Shown: positions 17,961 through 27,453, counted from the first letter of the stretch. The stretch: DNA of 64,000 nt from Marinomonas foliarum (GCF_003337275.1 NZ_QPJQ01000014.1:28436-92435), one strand, 5' to 3'. Numbers and translations: made by a program. Notes: generated by a model from the letters alone, not told the origin.

Positions 17961-19604
17961 ATGGCAATTCATCCTCAAGCAGGGCAGCTTGCTTCTCATG
18001 ATATTCTTGTAAACCTACCAGAGCTGATGTCAGCTTATTACTTAAAAAAGCCTCGTGTTACAACACATCCAGATGAGCGTGTTAGCTTTGGTACCTCTGG
18101 TCATCGTGGCAGTGCTTTATTAAGCAGTTTTAATGAAGATCATATTTTAGCTATTGCTCAGGCTATTGCGGAATACCGTTTATCTCAAAATGTGTCCGGC
18201 CCATTGTATTTGGGGAAGGATACACACGCTTTGTCTGAAGCGGCTTTTCAAACAACAGTGAGCGTGCTCACTGCTAATGGTGTTGGGGTTCGCACTCAGT
18301 TAAATGGTGGTTATACACCAACCCCCGTTATTTCTCATGCAGTGTTAACCCACAATAAAGCAGAGGCTGATGTTAGTGATGGTATTGTGATTACGCCTTC
18401 CCACAACCCACCAGAAGACGGCGGCATTAAATACAATTCAAGTAAAGGCGGTCCAGCAGACAAAGACATTACCGACTGGGTAGCGAAAAGAGCGAATGCG
18501 TTACTTGAAGCTAACCTTGAAGGTGTAAAACGTTTATCTCCAGATGAAGTGGATGCCAGTGGTTTAATCGAACCGTTTGATTTCATTAATCATTACGTTA
18601 ATGACCTTGAAAATGTCATTGATATGAAGGCTATCGCGGATAAAAAAATTCGTATTGGCGTGGACCCGATGGGTGGCTCAGGCATTCATTATTGGGAACC
18701 TATTGCAAAAAAATACGGTTTAGATATTACCGTCGTTAATGAAGAAGTAGATCCTACTTTCCGCTTTGTGCCGCGTGATAAAGATGGCCGTATTCGTATG
18801 GATTGTTCATCACCTTATTCCATGCAGGGATTATTAAAACTCAAAGACGATTTTGATATCGCGGTAGGCAATGATCCAGATTATGACCGACACGGCATTG
18901 TTTGTGCGGGCTTTGGATTGATGAACCCAAATGCGTATTTAGCAGTGGCAATTGAGTATCTATCTCAACATAGAACTCAGTGGCCACAAGATATTCAATT
19001 TGGTAAAACCCTTGTTTCTAGTGGCATGATAGACCGCGTGGTGACTGGATTAGGCCGACAACTTTGTGAAGTGCCAGTTGGTTTTAAATGGTACGTAGAA
19101 GGTTTGTACGAAGGCACAATGGCATTTGGTGGAGAAGAGAGCGCAGGCGCCTCTTTCCTTCGCAAAGATGCAAGCGTTTGGTCGACAGATAAAGACGGTT
19201 TTATCATGGCGCTGCTAGCGGCCGAGATTTTAGCCGTGACAGGTAAAGATCCACAGAGTCACTATGACGCACAAGTGGCTAAATATGGTAAGCCTTATTA
19301 CAAGCGTATTGATGTTGCCGCAACATCAGCTCAAAAAGCCTTGTTGGGCGCTTTGGATACCAAAGATGTCACGCAAACGGAATTAGCAGGCGAAGCGATT
19401 ACTTCAGTCTTAACCAATGCACCAGGTAATGGCGCTGCAATTGGCGGCCTAAAAGTGTCAACAGAAAATGGCTGGTTTGCTGCACGACCATCGGGCACAG
19501 AAAACGTTTATAAAATTTACTTAGAAAGCTTTATATCAGAAGCGCATCTTGCTGAGCTTGAAAGTGAGGCGAAAGCCTTGGTGGACAGTGTGCTAGGAAG
19601 CTAG
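17961..19604 (+). CDS. pgm: phosphoglucomutase (alpha-D-glucose phosphate-specific)
   Basis: Pgm interconverts glucose-1-phosphate and glucose-6-phosphate, linking glycolysis to sugar-nucleotide and glycogen synthesis. The 547-residue length matches E. coli Pgm (546). Seen are TSGHRGS (45-51), the phosphoserine loop [11 protein letters not shown] with S147, the metal loop DPDYDRH (D305, D307, D309) and the phosphate-binding [12 protein letters not shown] near the C-terminus. It is monocistronic, with an inverted repeat in the leader and a strong terminator. Confidence 0.97.
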   Translation: MAIHPQAGQLASHDILVNLPELMSAYYLKKPRVTTHPDERVSFGTSGHRGSALLSSFNEDHILAIAQAIAEYRLSQNVSGPLYLGKDTHALSEAAFQTTVSVLTANGVGVRTQLNGGYTPTPVISHAVLTHNKAEADVSDGIVITPSHNPPEDGGIKYNSSKGGPADKDITDWVAKRANALLEANLEGVKRLSPDEVDASGLIEPFDFINHYVNDLENVIDMKAIADKKIRIGVDPMGGSGIHYWEPIAKKYGLDITVVNEEVDPTFRFVPRDKDGRIRMDCSSPYSMQGLLKLKDDFDIAVGNDPDYDRHGIVCAGFGLMNPNAYLAVAIEYLSQHRTQWPQDIQFGKTLVSSGMIDRVVTGLGRQLCEVPVGFKWYVEGLYEGTMAFGGEESAGASFLRKDASVWSTDKDGFIMALLAAEILAVTGKDPQSHYDAQVAKYGKPYYKRIDVAATSAQKALLGALDTKDVTQTELAGEAITSVLTNAPGNGAAIGGLKVSTENGWFAARPSGTENVYKIYLESFISEAHLAELESEAKALVDSVLGS

Positions 19605-19628
19605 TAAAGCAATTTGATCTTTTAAAAA

Positions 19629-19661
19629 AACGCCGCTTATTGTTAATAAATAAGCGGCGTT
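19629..19661. terminator. bidirectional terminator after pgm
   Basis: A 12-bp stem AACGCCGCTTAT / ATAAGCGGCGTT is flanked by A-runs upstream and TTATTTT downstream, between convergent genes. Confidence 0.85.
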
Positions 19662-19683
19662 TATTTTCGTAAAGTACGTTTTA

Positions 19684-20412
19684 CTAAATATCTGATAATC
19701 TAGACAGCCATTTTCCTAACTGAAAACCCATTTTATCGCTGAGCTTTTGCGCGGCGGCTTTTAGTTCTTTGGCATTATTGTTGTTCATTCTTTTGCCTGC
19801 GATGATCACCCAGTTACCACTTCCCGTATCTAAGGCTCTAACATCGTTAAAGTGCTGTTTAATCACCGCGGTGAGGTCATGGTTATTCTTTTGATCAATC
19901 CAGCAGTTTAAGGCTAACCAACCATCTTCCTTAATGTTTTTGGCGCAGTTTTCAATGAAGCTTGTCTGGAGGACGGCGCGATCCATTCCCTCGGTGTTAT
20001 AAAGGTCCGTCATTAATAAGTCGACTTTCTTAGGTAAACCTTCTTCCATGTAATCAATGCCATTGGCGACTTCTAAACTAATGCGTTTGCCTCTGGGTAA
20101 TTTGAAATACATTTCCGCCGCGTCCATCACCTCTTGTCGTAGTTCTACAGCAGTTATATGAATGGCTGGTACCGTATGGTGAAGTGCATTAAGCAAGGTG
20201 CCACCGCCAAGCCCTAAAATACACACTCGTTTTGGTTCACAAAACAATAAGGGCAGCATCATGGCTTGCGTATATTCGTGCTGCAAAATATGGGGCGTAG
20301 AAAGGCGAATACGACTTTGCTCATCGCCATCGGCAAAAGACAGGATGCGGTATTGGCCATCATCAAATATGCGAATAGGACCAAGTTCATCGGCGCTGTC
20401 ATGTATTAACAT
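19684..20412 (-). CDS. spermidine synthase-fold protein (possible methyl/aminopropyltransferase-like)
   Basis: This 242-residue protein has a Rossmann core of the spermine/spermidine synthase family: CILGLGGGTLLNAL (about 68-81) for the nucleotide cofactor, AVELRQEVMDAA for the acidic ribose contact, and LLMTDLYNTEGM where true spermidine synthases carry the catalytic YDVIIVDSSDP-type motif. It is shorter than SpeE (about 285) and lacks much of the N-terminal beta domain. It may not make spermidine. AAGGA precedes the ATG. It is downstream of ydiJ but behind a terminator. Confidence 0.8.
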   Translation of the reverse strand: MLIHDSADELGPIRIFDDGQYRILSFADGDEQSRIRLSTPHILQHEYTQAMMLPLLFCEPKRVCILGLGGGTLLNALHHTVPAIHITAVELRQEVMDAAEMYFKLPRGKRISLEVANGIDYMEEGLPKKVDLLMTDLYNTEGMDRAVLQTSFIENCAKNIKEDGWLALNCWIDQKNNHDLTAVIKQHFNDVRALDTGSGNWVIIAGKRMNNNNAKELKAAAQKLSDKMGFQLGKWLSRLSDI

Positions 20413-20422
20413 AGTGTTCCTT

Positions 20423-20458
20423 GATAAAAATAGATAAGGCTCGGAGACCGAGCCTTAT
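20423..20458 (-). terminator. terminator of the ydiJ-type gene
   Basis: On the minus strand an 11-bp stem ATAAGGCTCGG / CCGAGCCTTAT with a three-base loop is followed by CTATTTTTATC. Confidence 0.85.
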
Positions 20459-20481
20459 GGAAAAATCTTTAGTATTTTAAA

Positions 20482-23400
20482 TTACTCGACTTTTGCTTCT
20501 CGAAGATGTTTCAAGATAGCTTGTACTGGGTGAGGGATAGCAACATCATCAAAACGCTTTGCTTGGCTACGACAAGAGTAGCCAGTTGCCACTAGTTTTC
20601 CGAGCAGCCCTGGATCAGTTACTTTTTCTTTCCACGACAAATCATAAATGGTTTTCGAGGTTTCTTTATTGGCGGTTTCATGGCCATAGGTCCCCGCCAT
20701 GCCACAGCAGCCGACGTTTTCGATTTTTAATTCAAGCCCTAAAATACTATAGACTTTTTGCCAGTCTTGAAGAGATGCTGCGGCATTGGTTTTTTCAGTG
20801 CAGTGAGTCATTAAATGGTAAGTGGAGCTATCGCACATTAAAGGTTGTTTAATTAGGTGTGCGCTTTTCTTCATTAGCCATTCTTGCATCAATTGAATGT
20901 TAGGGATTTGTCGAGTATCGCTAAAGGCTTTGCTGTATTCCGCTCGATAAGTCAGCGTCATGGAAGGATCAATCCCGATAAAAGGCAATCCATAGAAAGC
21001 CAAGCTTTGTAGCATATCTAAGTTCTTACGCGCCGTGCGGTTAAATGCTTTCATGAAGCCGTGTACATGCAATGGTTTGCCATTAGGCATATAAGGGGCA
21101 AGGTAAGCTTGAAACCCCAATCGACTCAACGTCTCCATCGTATCCAGAACTAATTCTGTTTCAAAATAACTAGTGAAAGCATCTTGTACGACAATAACGG
21201 CGCGAGATCTGTCTTTTGGGCTCAAGGCTTCAATCGCCAATGGCGTGGCCAAACGAATACCACGGCGTGACATTTCTTTTTTTAGATTGAGCTTGCTCAG
21301 TTTTGGATTGTCGGCCAAACCTATGTATTTGCTACTGAAGTGATTCACCCAACTACGGCTTACCAACCAATTGTATGGCTGCGGAAATATCGCCATGGTT
21401 GGCATCATAAATTCTAGCGAGCCAATAAGGTAATCCTTAGTAGGTCGCAAATAGCGACTGTAGTAAAGCTCTAAGAATTTCGCTCTAAAATCTGGAACAT
21501 CAACTTTTATTGGGCACTGTCCGACACATGATTTACAGGCCAAGCAGCCCATCATGGATTCATGAACTTCATTCGAGAAGTCATATTCCCCACGACGTTT
21601 TGCTAGGGTGTTTTTTAGTCTTGGTAAGAAGTTGAAAAAGACATTGCTGTGTTTAGCGTCTTTGCTTGCTTTTACGGTATCCACGCCTTGTTGGCTCATG
21701 CCACGAAGCCATTCACGCATTAAAGAAGCACGACCTTTTGGCGAGTGGCGACGATCTCGGGTGCCTTTCCAAGAAGGGCACATGGCATCATTTGGATCGA
21801 AGTTGTAACAGGCTCCATTACCATTACAGTACATGCCTTCTTGAAATTGATCACGGTTCTGAAGCGGAATCTGACGGTCAAATTGACCTCGTAATGGAAC
21901 CGCATCTATCTTTAATAAATCTACACCGAGTTCAAATGGTGTGGCGATTTTGCCAGGGTTTAATTGGTTTCTTGGGTCGAATGCAGCTTTCACTTGCTGG
22001 ATACTGGGATAGAGCTCACCGAAGAAGGCTGGAGAATACTCCGAACGAACGCCTTTGCCATGTTCACCCCATAATAAACCCTTGTATTTCTGGGTGAGCG
22101 CAACTACTTTGTCGGTGATTTCGCGGATCATGGGCTCTTGGGATTCATCTTTAAGATCAAGCGCAGGCCGAACATGCAGAACACCGGCATCCACATGACC
22201 AAACATGCCATATTGCACCTTGTAGCTGTCTAGAACTGCACGAAATTCCATAATGAAATCGGCAAGGTTTTCAGGAGGAACGGCGGTGTCTTCAACAAAT
22301 GGAATAGGGCGTCTTTCTCCCTTAGCGTTCCCAAGCAGACCAACCGACTTTTTACGCATTGCCCAGAGCTTGTTAACGTTTTCATGCCCCATGGCAATAG
22401 TGTAACCAAGAGCGCTACTACCGCCTTGTTCAACTAAGGCGTCAAGTTTGCCAGTAAGCACTTTGATTTTGTTGGCAACGTCTTGTTCATCATTGCCAGT
22501 GTATTCGACTAGATTAATCCCTTGGATATTTTCTCCCGCTTCTTCTGGGAAAAATTCAGCAACAGAATTCCAAACGATATCGCCTTTTGCAAGACCGAGT
22601 ACTTTCGAGTCGACGGTTTCGATAGAGGTTGGCTTGGCAGTGAGCAGCTCACGTGCATGACGAAGCGAACCCTCAAAGCTGTCATAGCGAATATTGACCA
22701 GAGCCGCATAAGTCGGAATAGTCAAAAGATTTACTTTGGCTTCGACGATAAAACCTAATGTGCCTTCTGATCCGCAAAGCACCGAGTTCATATTTAATTG
22801 TCCGTCTTCGGTGCGAATATGAGCCAAGTCGTAGCCAGTTAAACAGCGGTTAAGTTCAGGGAAGGTGTCTTTGATCTCTTGAGCTTTGCTTTTTTGAATG
22901 CTATCGACAACACGGTGCGCATGAGCGGAATAGTCACTACCACTTTGTATGTCGGCCAGTGTTTTATCATCAATGGGGGCTGATTCTAGTAGATGTCCGT
23001 CTAACAGCACGGTTTTCAATTCAAGAACATGATCGCGTGTTTTCCCATACATTACCGAACCTTGTCCGCTGGCGTCGGTGTTGATCATACCGCCAATAGT
23101 CGCTCGGTTGCTGGTCGATAACTCTGGTGCAAAGAATAAGCCGTGAGGTTTAATCGCTTTATTAAGTTGATCTTTTACTACGCCAGCTTCGACACGAGCC
23201 CAACCTTCCTCAGCGTTTATTTCCAGAATTCGATTCATGTACTTGGATAAATCAATCACCAAACCATCGGTTAACGACTGGCCGTTAGTACCAGTACCTC
23301 CGCCTCGCGGGCTTAACACTACATCGTTATATTTTTCTTGGTTGCATAACTGCACCAATAACTGAATGTCTTGGATGTTCTTAGGAAAGATAACCCCTTG

Positions 23401-23556
23401 AGGTAAGACTTGGTAAATGGAGTTATCAGTTGAAAGAACCACACGGTTGGCATAATCAGGATTGGTGTCTCCTGAGAATCCTGAAGCTTTCAGGCGTTCG
23501 ATGAAAGAAAGGTATTTGGCCTGAATGGGCGAGACTTCAGAAAGCTTTGGAATCAT
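20482..23556 (-). CDS. ydiJ: FAD-binding and 4Fe-4S oxidoreductase, YdiJ family (D-2-hydroxyacid dehydrogenase)
   Basis: This 1024-residue multidomain flavoprotein contains, in order: a PCMH-type FAD domain (about 45-270, with SPRGGGTGTNGQ at 82-93), an FAD-oxidase C-terminal domain (about 280-550), a 4Fe-4S region near residue 675 with CLACKSCVGQCP, and a heterodisulfide-reductase-like CCG domain (NVGCCGMAGTYGHE near 950). Length and architecture match E. coli YdiJ (1018), reported to oxidise D-2-hydroxyglutarate. Electrons probably pass to the respiratory chain. GGAG lies before the ATG. It is transcribed alone and closed by the hairpin at 20434. Confidence 0.92.
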   Translation of the reverse strand: MIPKLSEVSPIQAKYLSFIERLKASGFSGDTNPDYANRVVLSTDNSIYQVLPQGVIFPKNIQDIQLLVQLCNQEKYNDVVLSPRGGGTGTNGQSLTDGLVIDLSKYMNRILEINAEEGWARVEAGVVKDQLNKAIKPHGLFFAPELSTSNRATIGGMINTDASGQGSVMYGKTRDHVLELKTVLLDGHLLESAPIDDKTLADIQSGSDYSAHAHRVVDSIQKSKAQEIKDTFPELNRCLTGYDLAHIRTEDGQLNMNSVLCGSEGTLGFIVEAKVNLLTIPTYAALVNIRYDSFEGSLRHARELLTAKPTSIETVDSKVLGLAKGDIVWNSVAEFFPEEAGENIQGINLVEYTGNDEQDVANKIKVLTGKLDALVEQGGSSALGYTIAMGHENVNKLWAMRKKSVGLLGNAKGERRPIPFVEDTAVPPENLADFIMEFRAVLDSYKVQYGMFGHVDAGVLHVRPALDLKDESQEPMIREITDKVVALTQKYKGLLWGEHGKGVRSEYSPAFFGELYPSIQQVKAAFDPRNQLNPGKIATPFELGVDLLKIDAVPLRGQFDRQIPLQNRDQFQEGMYCNGNGACYNFDPNDAMCPSWKGTRDRRHSPKGRASLMREWLRGMSQQGVDTVKASKDAKHSNVFFNFLPRLKNTLAKRRGEYDFSNEVHESMMGCLACKSCVGQCPIKVDVPDFRAKFLELYYSRYLRPTKDYLIGSLEFMMPTMAIFPQPYNWLVSRSWVNHFSSKYIGLADNPKLSKLNLKKEMSRRGIRLATPLAIEALSPKDRSRAVIVVQDAFTSYFETELVLDTMETLSRLGFQAYLAPYMPNGKPLHVHGFMKAFNRTARKNLDMLQSLAFYGLPFIGIDPSMTLTYRAEYSKAFSDTRQIPNIQLMQEWLMKKSAHLIKQPLMCDSSTYHLMTHCTEKTNAAASLQDWQKVYSILGLELKIENVGCCGMAGTYGHETANKETSKTIYDLSWKEKVTDPGLLGKLVATGYSCRSQAKRFDDVAIPHPVQAILKHLREAKVE

Positions 23557-23710
23557 GTTTCATCTCCACAATTGATGAGTGTGCAGATTTTAACAAACAA
23601 CTGAGTTCTAAAGGGATATTTTTATGGTTCTTCGTCGTCTCTAAAGATATCTTCTATGCATTAGCAAAACCAACTTGAGGGCTTTCATCTAGCTAAAATA
23701 CCTACACTGT

Positions 23711-23880
23711 AATTGGGGACAGAGTAAAACTAAATAGACTCCCTAGCTAATCCCTCTTCATGCTACCCTTTTTTATCTTAAAGTATGTGAGAAAGGAGTC
23801 TCCATGCCACGCCGTGCGGTTGGCGTAAAAATAGGGGTTATGGCTGATTGTAGAAATTTAATTTTACTCTGACCCGAATT
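23711..23880. mobile_element. 170-bp inverted-repeat element, deletion derivative of a REP-associated (Y1) transposase unit
   Basis: Left end AATTGGGGACAGAGTAAAAC (from 23711) and right end ...TTTTACTCTGACCCGAATT (to 23880) are inverted 25-base repeats with three mismatches. Inside, AAGGAG (23793-23798) precedes an ATG at 23804 whose frame reads MPRRAVGVK and stops after 22 codons. MPRRA is the usual start of REP-associated Y1 transposases, so this looks like the transposase start joined to the element's right end by an internal deletion. Another copy of the right end is at 26225-26281. Family assignment is by remembered motif. Confidence 0.65.
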
Positions 23881-24182
23881 ATTCCCTGGCTATGCGGGGA
23901 TATCGTCCAGAGAGCATTTAATAGGTGTCCTGTCCACACTGTCCATATACACTTCCTGCTTTAAATCCAGCCGATTTCAGAATAACTTTCCTGAAACTGG
24001 CTGTTTGTTTGTTCATTTCTTACGATTATTTTCAGAAAAAATCAGCTCGAAAATAAATACTGGTTAATAATCAATCTGTTTTCCGCTCAAATTATGTGGC
24101 TGCTTCTCCAAACGTGTCGAATAATTGTAATTAATAATTGGGGGCAGGTCTTTTTTTGCCTTTTAGTATTGAGCCTGAGCAT
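23881..24182. other. non-coding stretch, probable decayed mobile DNA
   Basis: No supported gene lies between the element at 23711-23880 and the pdxI terminator. Near 24135 the sequence AATTGGGGGCAGGTC resembles the left repeat of the neighbouring element in its first half, and may be a further decayed end. The rest shows no recognisable structure. Confidence 0.4.
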
Positions 24183-24216
24183 AAAACTACCCATCTAGAG
24201 ATAGTTGGGTAGTTTT
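24183..24216 (-). terminator. terminator of the pdxI-type gene
   Basis: An 11-bp stem AAAACTACCCA / TGGGTAGTTTT lies about 30 bases beyond the stop codon on the minus strand; the T-run is within the stem end. Confidence 0.7.
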
Positions 24217-24245
24217 AATTCACCTACAGGCTTAACGCTTATATT

Positions 24246-25118
24246 TTAGATATTAACGGCAATGTTATTTAATTTGGCAATGGCCTCACTCGGTAAAATC
24301 AACTCTGCTGCGGCTAAGTTTTGTTGTAGATGTTTAGTTGAAGATGTTCCTGGTATTAATAGAATATTAGCTGAACGCTGAAGCAACCAAGCCAAAGCGA
24401 CTTGCATTACTGTCGCGTTTAGCGATATCGCAACTTCTTCTAAAATGGATGATTGTAGTGGTGTGAAGCCGCCAAGTGGAAAGAAAGGTGTATAGGCAAT
24501 GCCTTCTTTTGCAAGCAGATCAATAAGTGCATCGTCTCTTCTGTGCACTAGATTGTACTGGTTCTGCACGCAAACAATTGGTGCGATACTGCGTGCTTCT
24601 TCAATTTGATTTGCAGTAACATTACTGACACCTAAGTGATTTATCAGACCTTCTTTTTGTAACTCGGCAAGTACGGAAAATGGTTCTGCAATAGAGCCTT
24701 CGGCTGGGCCATGAGCATCAAACATAGCTCGCAGATTGACTACCTCGATTTGTTCTATGCCAAGGTTGGTTAGATTATCATGTACGGCTTGAATAAGTTC
24801 AGGCTTTGAAAAAGCGGGCAACCAATCGCCTTTCTCATTGCGAAGAGTACCAACCTTAGTCACCAATGCTAGTTCTTTAGTATAAGGGTGTAATGCCTCA
24901 CGAATGATTTGGTTCGTTATGTGTGGGCCGTAAAAATCGGAGGTGTCGATATGGTTAATGCCACTTTCTATTGCGGCTTGAAGGACTGCAATGGCTTCTT
25001 TTTTATCTTTAGGTAGACCAAAAGCGCCGGAGCCAGCCAACTGCATAGCACCGTAACCCATTCGGTTGATTGTTTTATTACCGAGCTTGAATGTACCAGC
25101 TTGTTGAATGTTAACCAT
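24246..25118 (-). CDS. pdxI: pyridoxal reductase-like aldo/keto reductase (PdxI/YdbC type)
   Basis: This 290-residue aldo/keto reductase matches remembered E. coli YdbC/PdxI almost throughout: NRMGYGAMQLAG, HIDTSDFYGPHITNQIIREAL, IEVVNLR, GFTPLQSS and ILLIPGTSS. PdxI reduces pyridoxal to pyridoxine with NADPH in vitamin B6 salvage. D58, Y63 and K88 of the tetrad are present; the histidine position holds N128, as in that subgroup. The frame is open to 25184, but AGGA precedes the ATG at 25118. It is divergent from a LysR gene across 105 bases. Confidence 0.85.
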   Translation of the reverse strand: MVNIQQAGTFKLGNKTINRMGYGAMQLAGSGAFGLPKDKKEAIAVLQAAIESGINHIDTSDFYGPHITNQIIREALHPYTKELALVTKVGTLRNEKGDWLPAFSKPELIQAVHDNLTNLGIEQIEVVNLRAMFDAHGPAEGSIAEPFSVLAELQKEGLINHLGVSNVTANQIEEARSIAPIVCVQNQYNLVHRRDDALIDLLAKEGIAYTPFFPLGGFTPLQSSILEEVAISLNATVMQVALAWLLQRSANILLIPGTSSTKHLQQNLAAAELILPSEAIAKLNNIAVNI

Positions 25119-25173
25119 GATGATTTTCCTATGTGAGATGTTGGTTAGGTGGTCTATTCTAAGTTGCATCACT

Positions 25174-25212
25174 TTGTGCGACAATCCTATTTAATCAGAA
25201 CGTATTGTGCGA
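25174..25212. promoter_or_regulatory. paired TTGTGCGA repeats between pdxI and its LysR neighbour
   Basis: TTGTGCGA occurs at 25174-25181 and 25205-25212, 31 bases apart (three helical turns). The first copy sits in the dyad TTGTGCGACAA. Position in the divergent intergenic region suggests LysR binding sites; this is inference. Confidence 0.45.
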
Positions 25213-25223
25213 GATTTAGAACA

Positions 25224-26129
25224 ATGAAAGCATCTATGAATGACATTTCGGCATTTGTTGCTGTTGCTAGAGCTGGTGGTTTTCGTGAGGCCGCAAGAGT
25301 AGAAAATATAAGCGCTTCACGTTTAAGTGATGCCATACGACGCTTAGAAAGGGAGTTGGGAGTACGATTGTTTCATCGTAATACTCGCAGTGTTGTCCTT
25401 ACGGAAGTCGGTTTGGTTTTGTTAGAACGTATGAATCCTGTTATGAATGAATTTGATTCAGCGTTAGATATGGTCAATCTATATCGTGATAAACCCTCGG
25501 GTAAACTTCGTCTTAACGTACCTGTTAGTGCCGTAAAATTAATATTGCCAGCTATTGTCCCTGAATTTTTGGAGGCCTATCCTGATATTGAACTTGAAGT
25601 GACGGCGGAGAGCGATGCTATCAATATTATTGATGCAGGTTTCGATGCTGGTATTCGTTATGACGAGCGACTAGAACAGGATATGATTGCTGTGCCTATA
25701 GGGCCACGTCAACAACGATATGCATTAGCCGCAGCGCCTAAATTATTAGATAGGTTAGGTCGACCAGCTCACCCTCGTGACCTATTGAATTATCCTTGTT
25801 TAACGGGTCGGTTTCGATCAGGGTTAGCCAACACTTGGGGATTTGAGAAAGATAATGAAGTTATAGAGATCAAAGTTTCAGGTCCTTTAGTGGTTAATAT
25901 AGGTAGCGTTCTAGATCTTGCTGTTGATGCAGCTGTTGCTGGCACGGGTGTTGTTTATTTGTTTGAAGAATGGCTACAGCCTTATTTTGACTCAGGGCAA
26001 CTTGAACCTATTCTTGATAATTGGTGGTTGTCTTTTAGCGGGCCGTATTTGTATTATTCTGGTCGAAGATTGGTGCCAACTCCCTTGCGAACATTTATTG
26101 ATTTTGTAAAAAGTAGGGATATAAATTAA
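25224..26129 (+). CDS. LysR family transcriptional regulator
   Basis: This 301-residue protein has an N-terminal helix-turn-helix (about 8-65, GGFREAARVENISASRLSDAIR then RLERELGVRLFHRNTRSVVLTEVG) and a C-terminal periplasmic-binding-like effector domain. It belongs to the group that commonly sits beside oxidoreductase genes. The open frame extends to 25149, but the ATG at 25224 gives the normal short N-terminus; 25236 is a less likely alternative. It is divergent from the pdxI-type gene, its probable target. Confidence 0.88.
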   Translation: MKASMNDISAFVAVARAGGFREAARVENISASRLSDAIRRLERELGVRLFHRNTRSVVLTEVGLVLLERMNPVMNEFDSALDMVNLYRDKPSGKLRLNVPVSAVKLILPAIVPEFLEAYPDIELEVTAESDAINIIDAGFDAGIRYDERLEQDMIAVPIGPRQQRYALAAAPKLLDRLGRPAHPRDLLNYPCLTGRFRSGLANTWGFEKDNEVIEIKVSGPLVVNIGSVLDLAVDAAVAGTGVVYLFEEWLQPYFDSGQLEPILDNWWLSFSGPYLYYSGRRLVPTPLRTFIDFVKSRDIN

Positions 26130-26195
26130 TAATGCGTCTGCATACTCACCCTTCAAAGGCTGCGAACGTATTTACAGAAAAGCCAAACTAGGGCT

Positions 26196-26281
26196 CGGAT
26201 AATTATCCGCACGGGTGAATGTAAAGGCGTAAAAATAGTGACAATGGCTGATCGAGATTTAATTTTACTTTGTCCCCAATC
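26196..26281. mobile_element. second copy of the inverted-repeat element's right end, with 14-bp palindrome
   Basis: GGCGTAAAAATAG...ATGGCTGAT...ATTTAATTTTACT at 26225-26281 repeats the right end of the element at 23711-23880 in the same orientation, ending TGTCCCCAATC. Just upstream, CGGATAATTATCCG (26196-26209) is a perfect palindrome. No left repeat was found, so this is a partial copy. Confidence 0.6.
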
Positions 26282-26355
26282 AATTCTAGTTGAAAAAGTA
26301 AGTGATAACGGGTTTAAAGCTCATGTTAATATGAAAAGCATGTGCATTTTTTCAA

Positions 26356-27321
26356 ATGAGTATGCTTGTGTCTTGCATTCAGTCAATCGTCCTTCCACCA
26401 GCCTTTCTTTATTCGTCTGGTGCTCAGCCTTCAGATATTCAATACGAGTTAGACATCTACCGCGGTGACCTCGAGCATCCTAATGCGCCAGGAAATAAAT
26501 GGCATAAACTGCAACATCACCTAAAAGCCGCAGAACAACAAAACGCTTCTGTCATCGCTACGTTTGGTGGGCCATTTTCAAATCATCTTCATGCCTTTGG
26601 CGCTACGCTCAAAGATTTGCAGTTTAGAGCGGTTGCTGTCGTAAGGGGGGAGCTTCAGCCTACACTCACTCCGACTCTAAAAGATTTGGTGTCTGCTGGT
26701 GTTGAGTTATGGCCTTCATCAAGATCGGATTATCGTCTTGGAATGGATGCACAAGTCGTCAGCAAAATAAACCAGCTCTACAGTAATGTTTACTGGATTC
26801 CAGAAGGTGGCGGTGGTGAGCTTGGCGCCATGGGTTGTCGTGATTGGGCGGATAATATTAGTGCCATCGATGATGCTTATGATGCGTGGGTGGTATCGTC
26901 TGGTACAGGCACAACCGCAGCGGGTTTGTTGGCAAATGCCAATACGCCAGATTTACATGTGTTTAGCGCATTAAAAGGTGAGCCTGCTCAGCGGGGTTTG
27001 ATTTTAGATTTATCCGATGGATTGACTCTAAAACCAATAACTAAAGAGTGGCTTGATGCCAAGTTATTCTTTCATTCAGACTGTCATGAAGGTGGGTATG
27101 CCAAACAAAGTCCAGTTCTAAAGTCCTTCATATCAGAATTTGCCCGTGCAAACCCCAATCATCCACTTGATCCTGTTTATACCTGTAAAAGTATGTTTGC
27201 TGTTTTGAATGCCATGAAAGAAGGTTCATGGCCATATCGTCGTACATTATTTATTCATACTGGTGGTTTGCAAGGTTGGCGAGGGTTTTCAAAAGATACT
27301 AATCCCTTTACGTACTCTTAA
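26356..27321 (+). CDS. PLP-dependent enzyme of the ACC deaminase / D-cysteine desulfhydrase family
   Basis: This 321-residue fold-type II PLP enzyme has the cofactor lysine probably K51 in GNKWHKL, the substrate loop GGPFSNHLHAFG (S75-N76-H77), and a phosphate-binding SSGTGTTAAGL. Relatives deaminate ACC or desulfhydrate D-cysteine; the substrate here is unassigned. No clear ribosome site precedes the ATG, and the promoter may lie within the mobile-element copy ending 74 bases upstream. Confidence 0.85.
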   Translation: MSMLVSCIQSIVLPPAFLYSSGAQPSDIQYELDIYRGDLEHPNAPGNKWHKLQHHLKAAEQQNASVIATFGGPFSNHLHAFGATLKDLQFRAVAVVRGELQPTLTPTLKDLVSAGVELWPSSRSDYRLGMDAQVVSKINQLYSNVYWIPEGGGGELGAMGCRDWADNISAIDDAYDAWVVSSGTGTTAAGLLANANTPDLHVFSALKGEPAQRGLILDLSDGLTLKPITKEWLDAKLFFHSDCHEGGYAKQSPVLKSFISEFARANPNHPLDPVYTCKSMFAVLNAMKEGSWPYRRTLFIHTGGLQGWRGFSKDTNPFTYS

Positions 27322-27453
27322 CGAGATGGCGATAGTCGACGTCTTCATGTTAAAGTTGCCCAACTTATGTAAAACCCACATGAAAATAAAAACCGTTATA
27401 CATACTTTAGTGGGTTGATTTGTTGACATCGATAGACGGGAAGAGAATGACAC

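Noticed and set aside
23804..23872. 22-codon frame MPRRAVGVK with a good ribosome site
   Set aside because: Treated as a transposase remnant inside the element, not a gene.
26238..26468. 76-codon frame starting MTMADRDLILLCPQ
   Set aside because: It reads through the element end and overlaps the PLP-enzyme gene in another frame, with no family support.
27373..27416. AACCCAC/GTGGGTT inverted repeat before nadK
   Set aside because: Seven-base arms around a 30-base loop without further support; could be chance.
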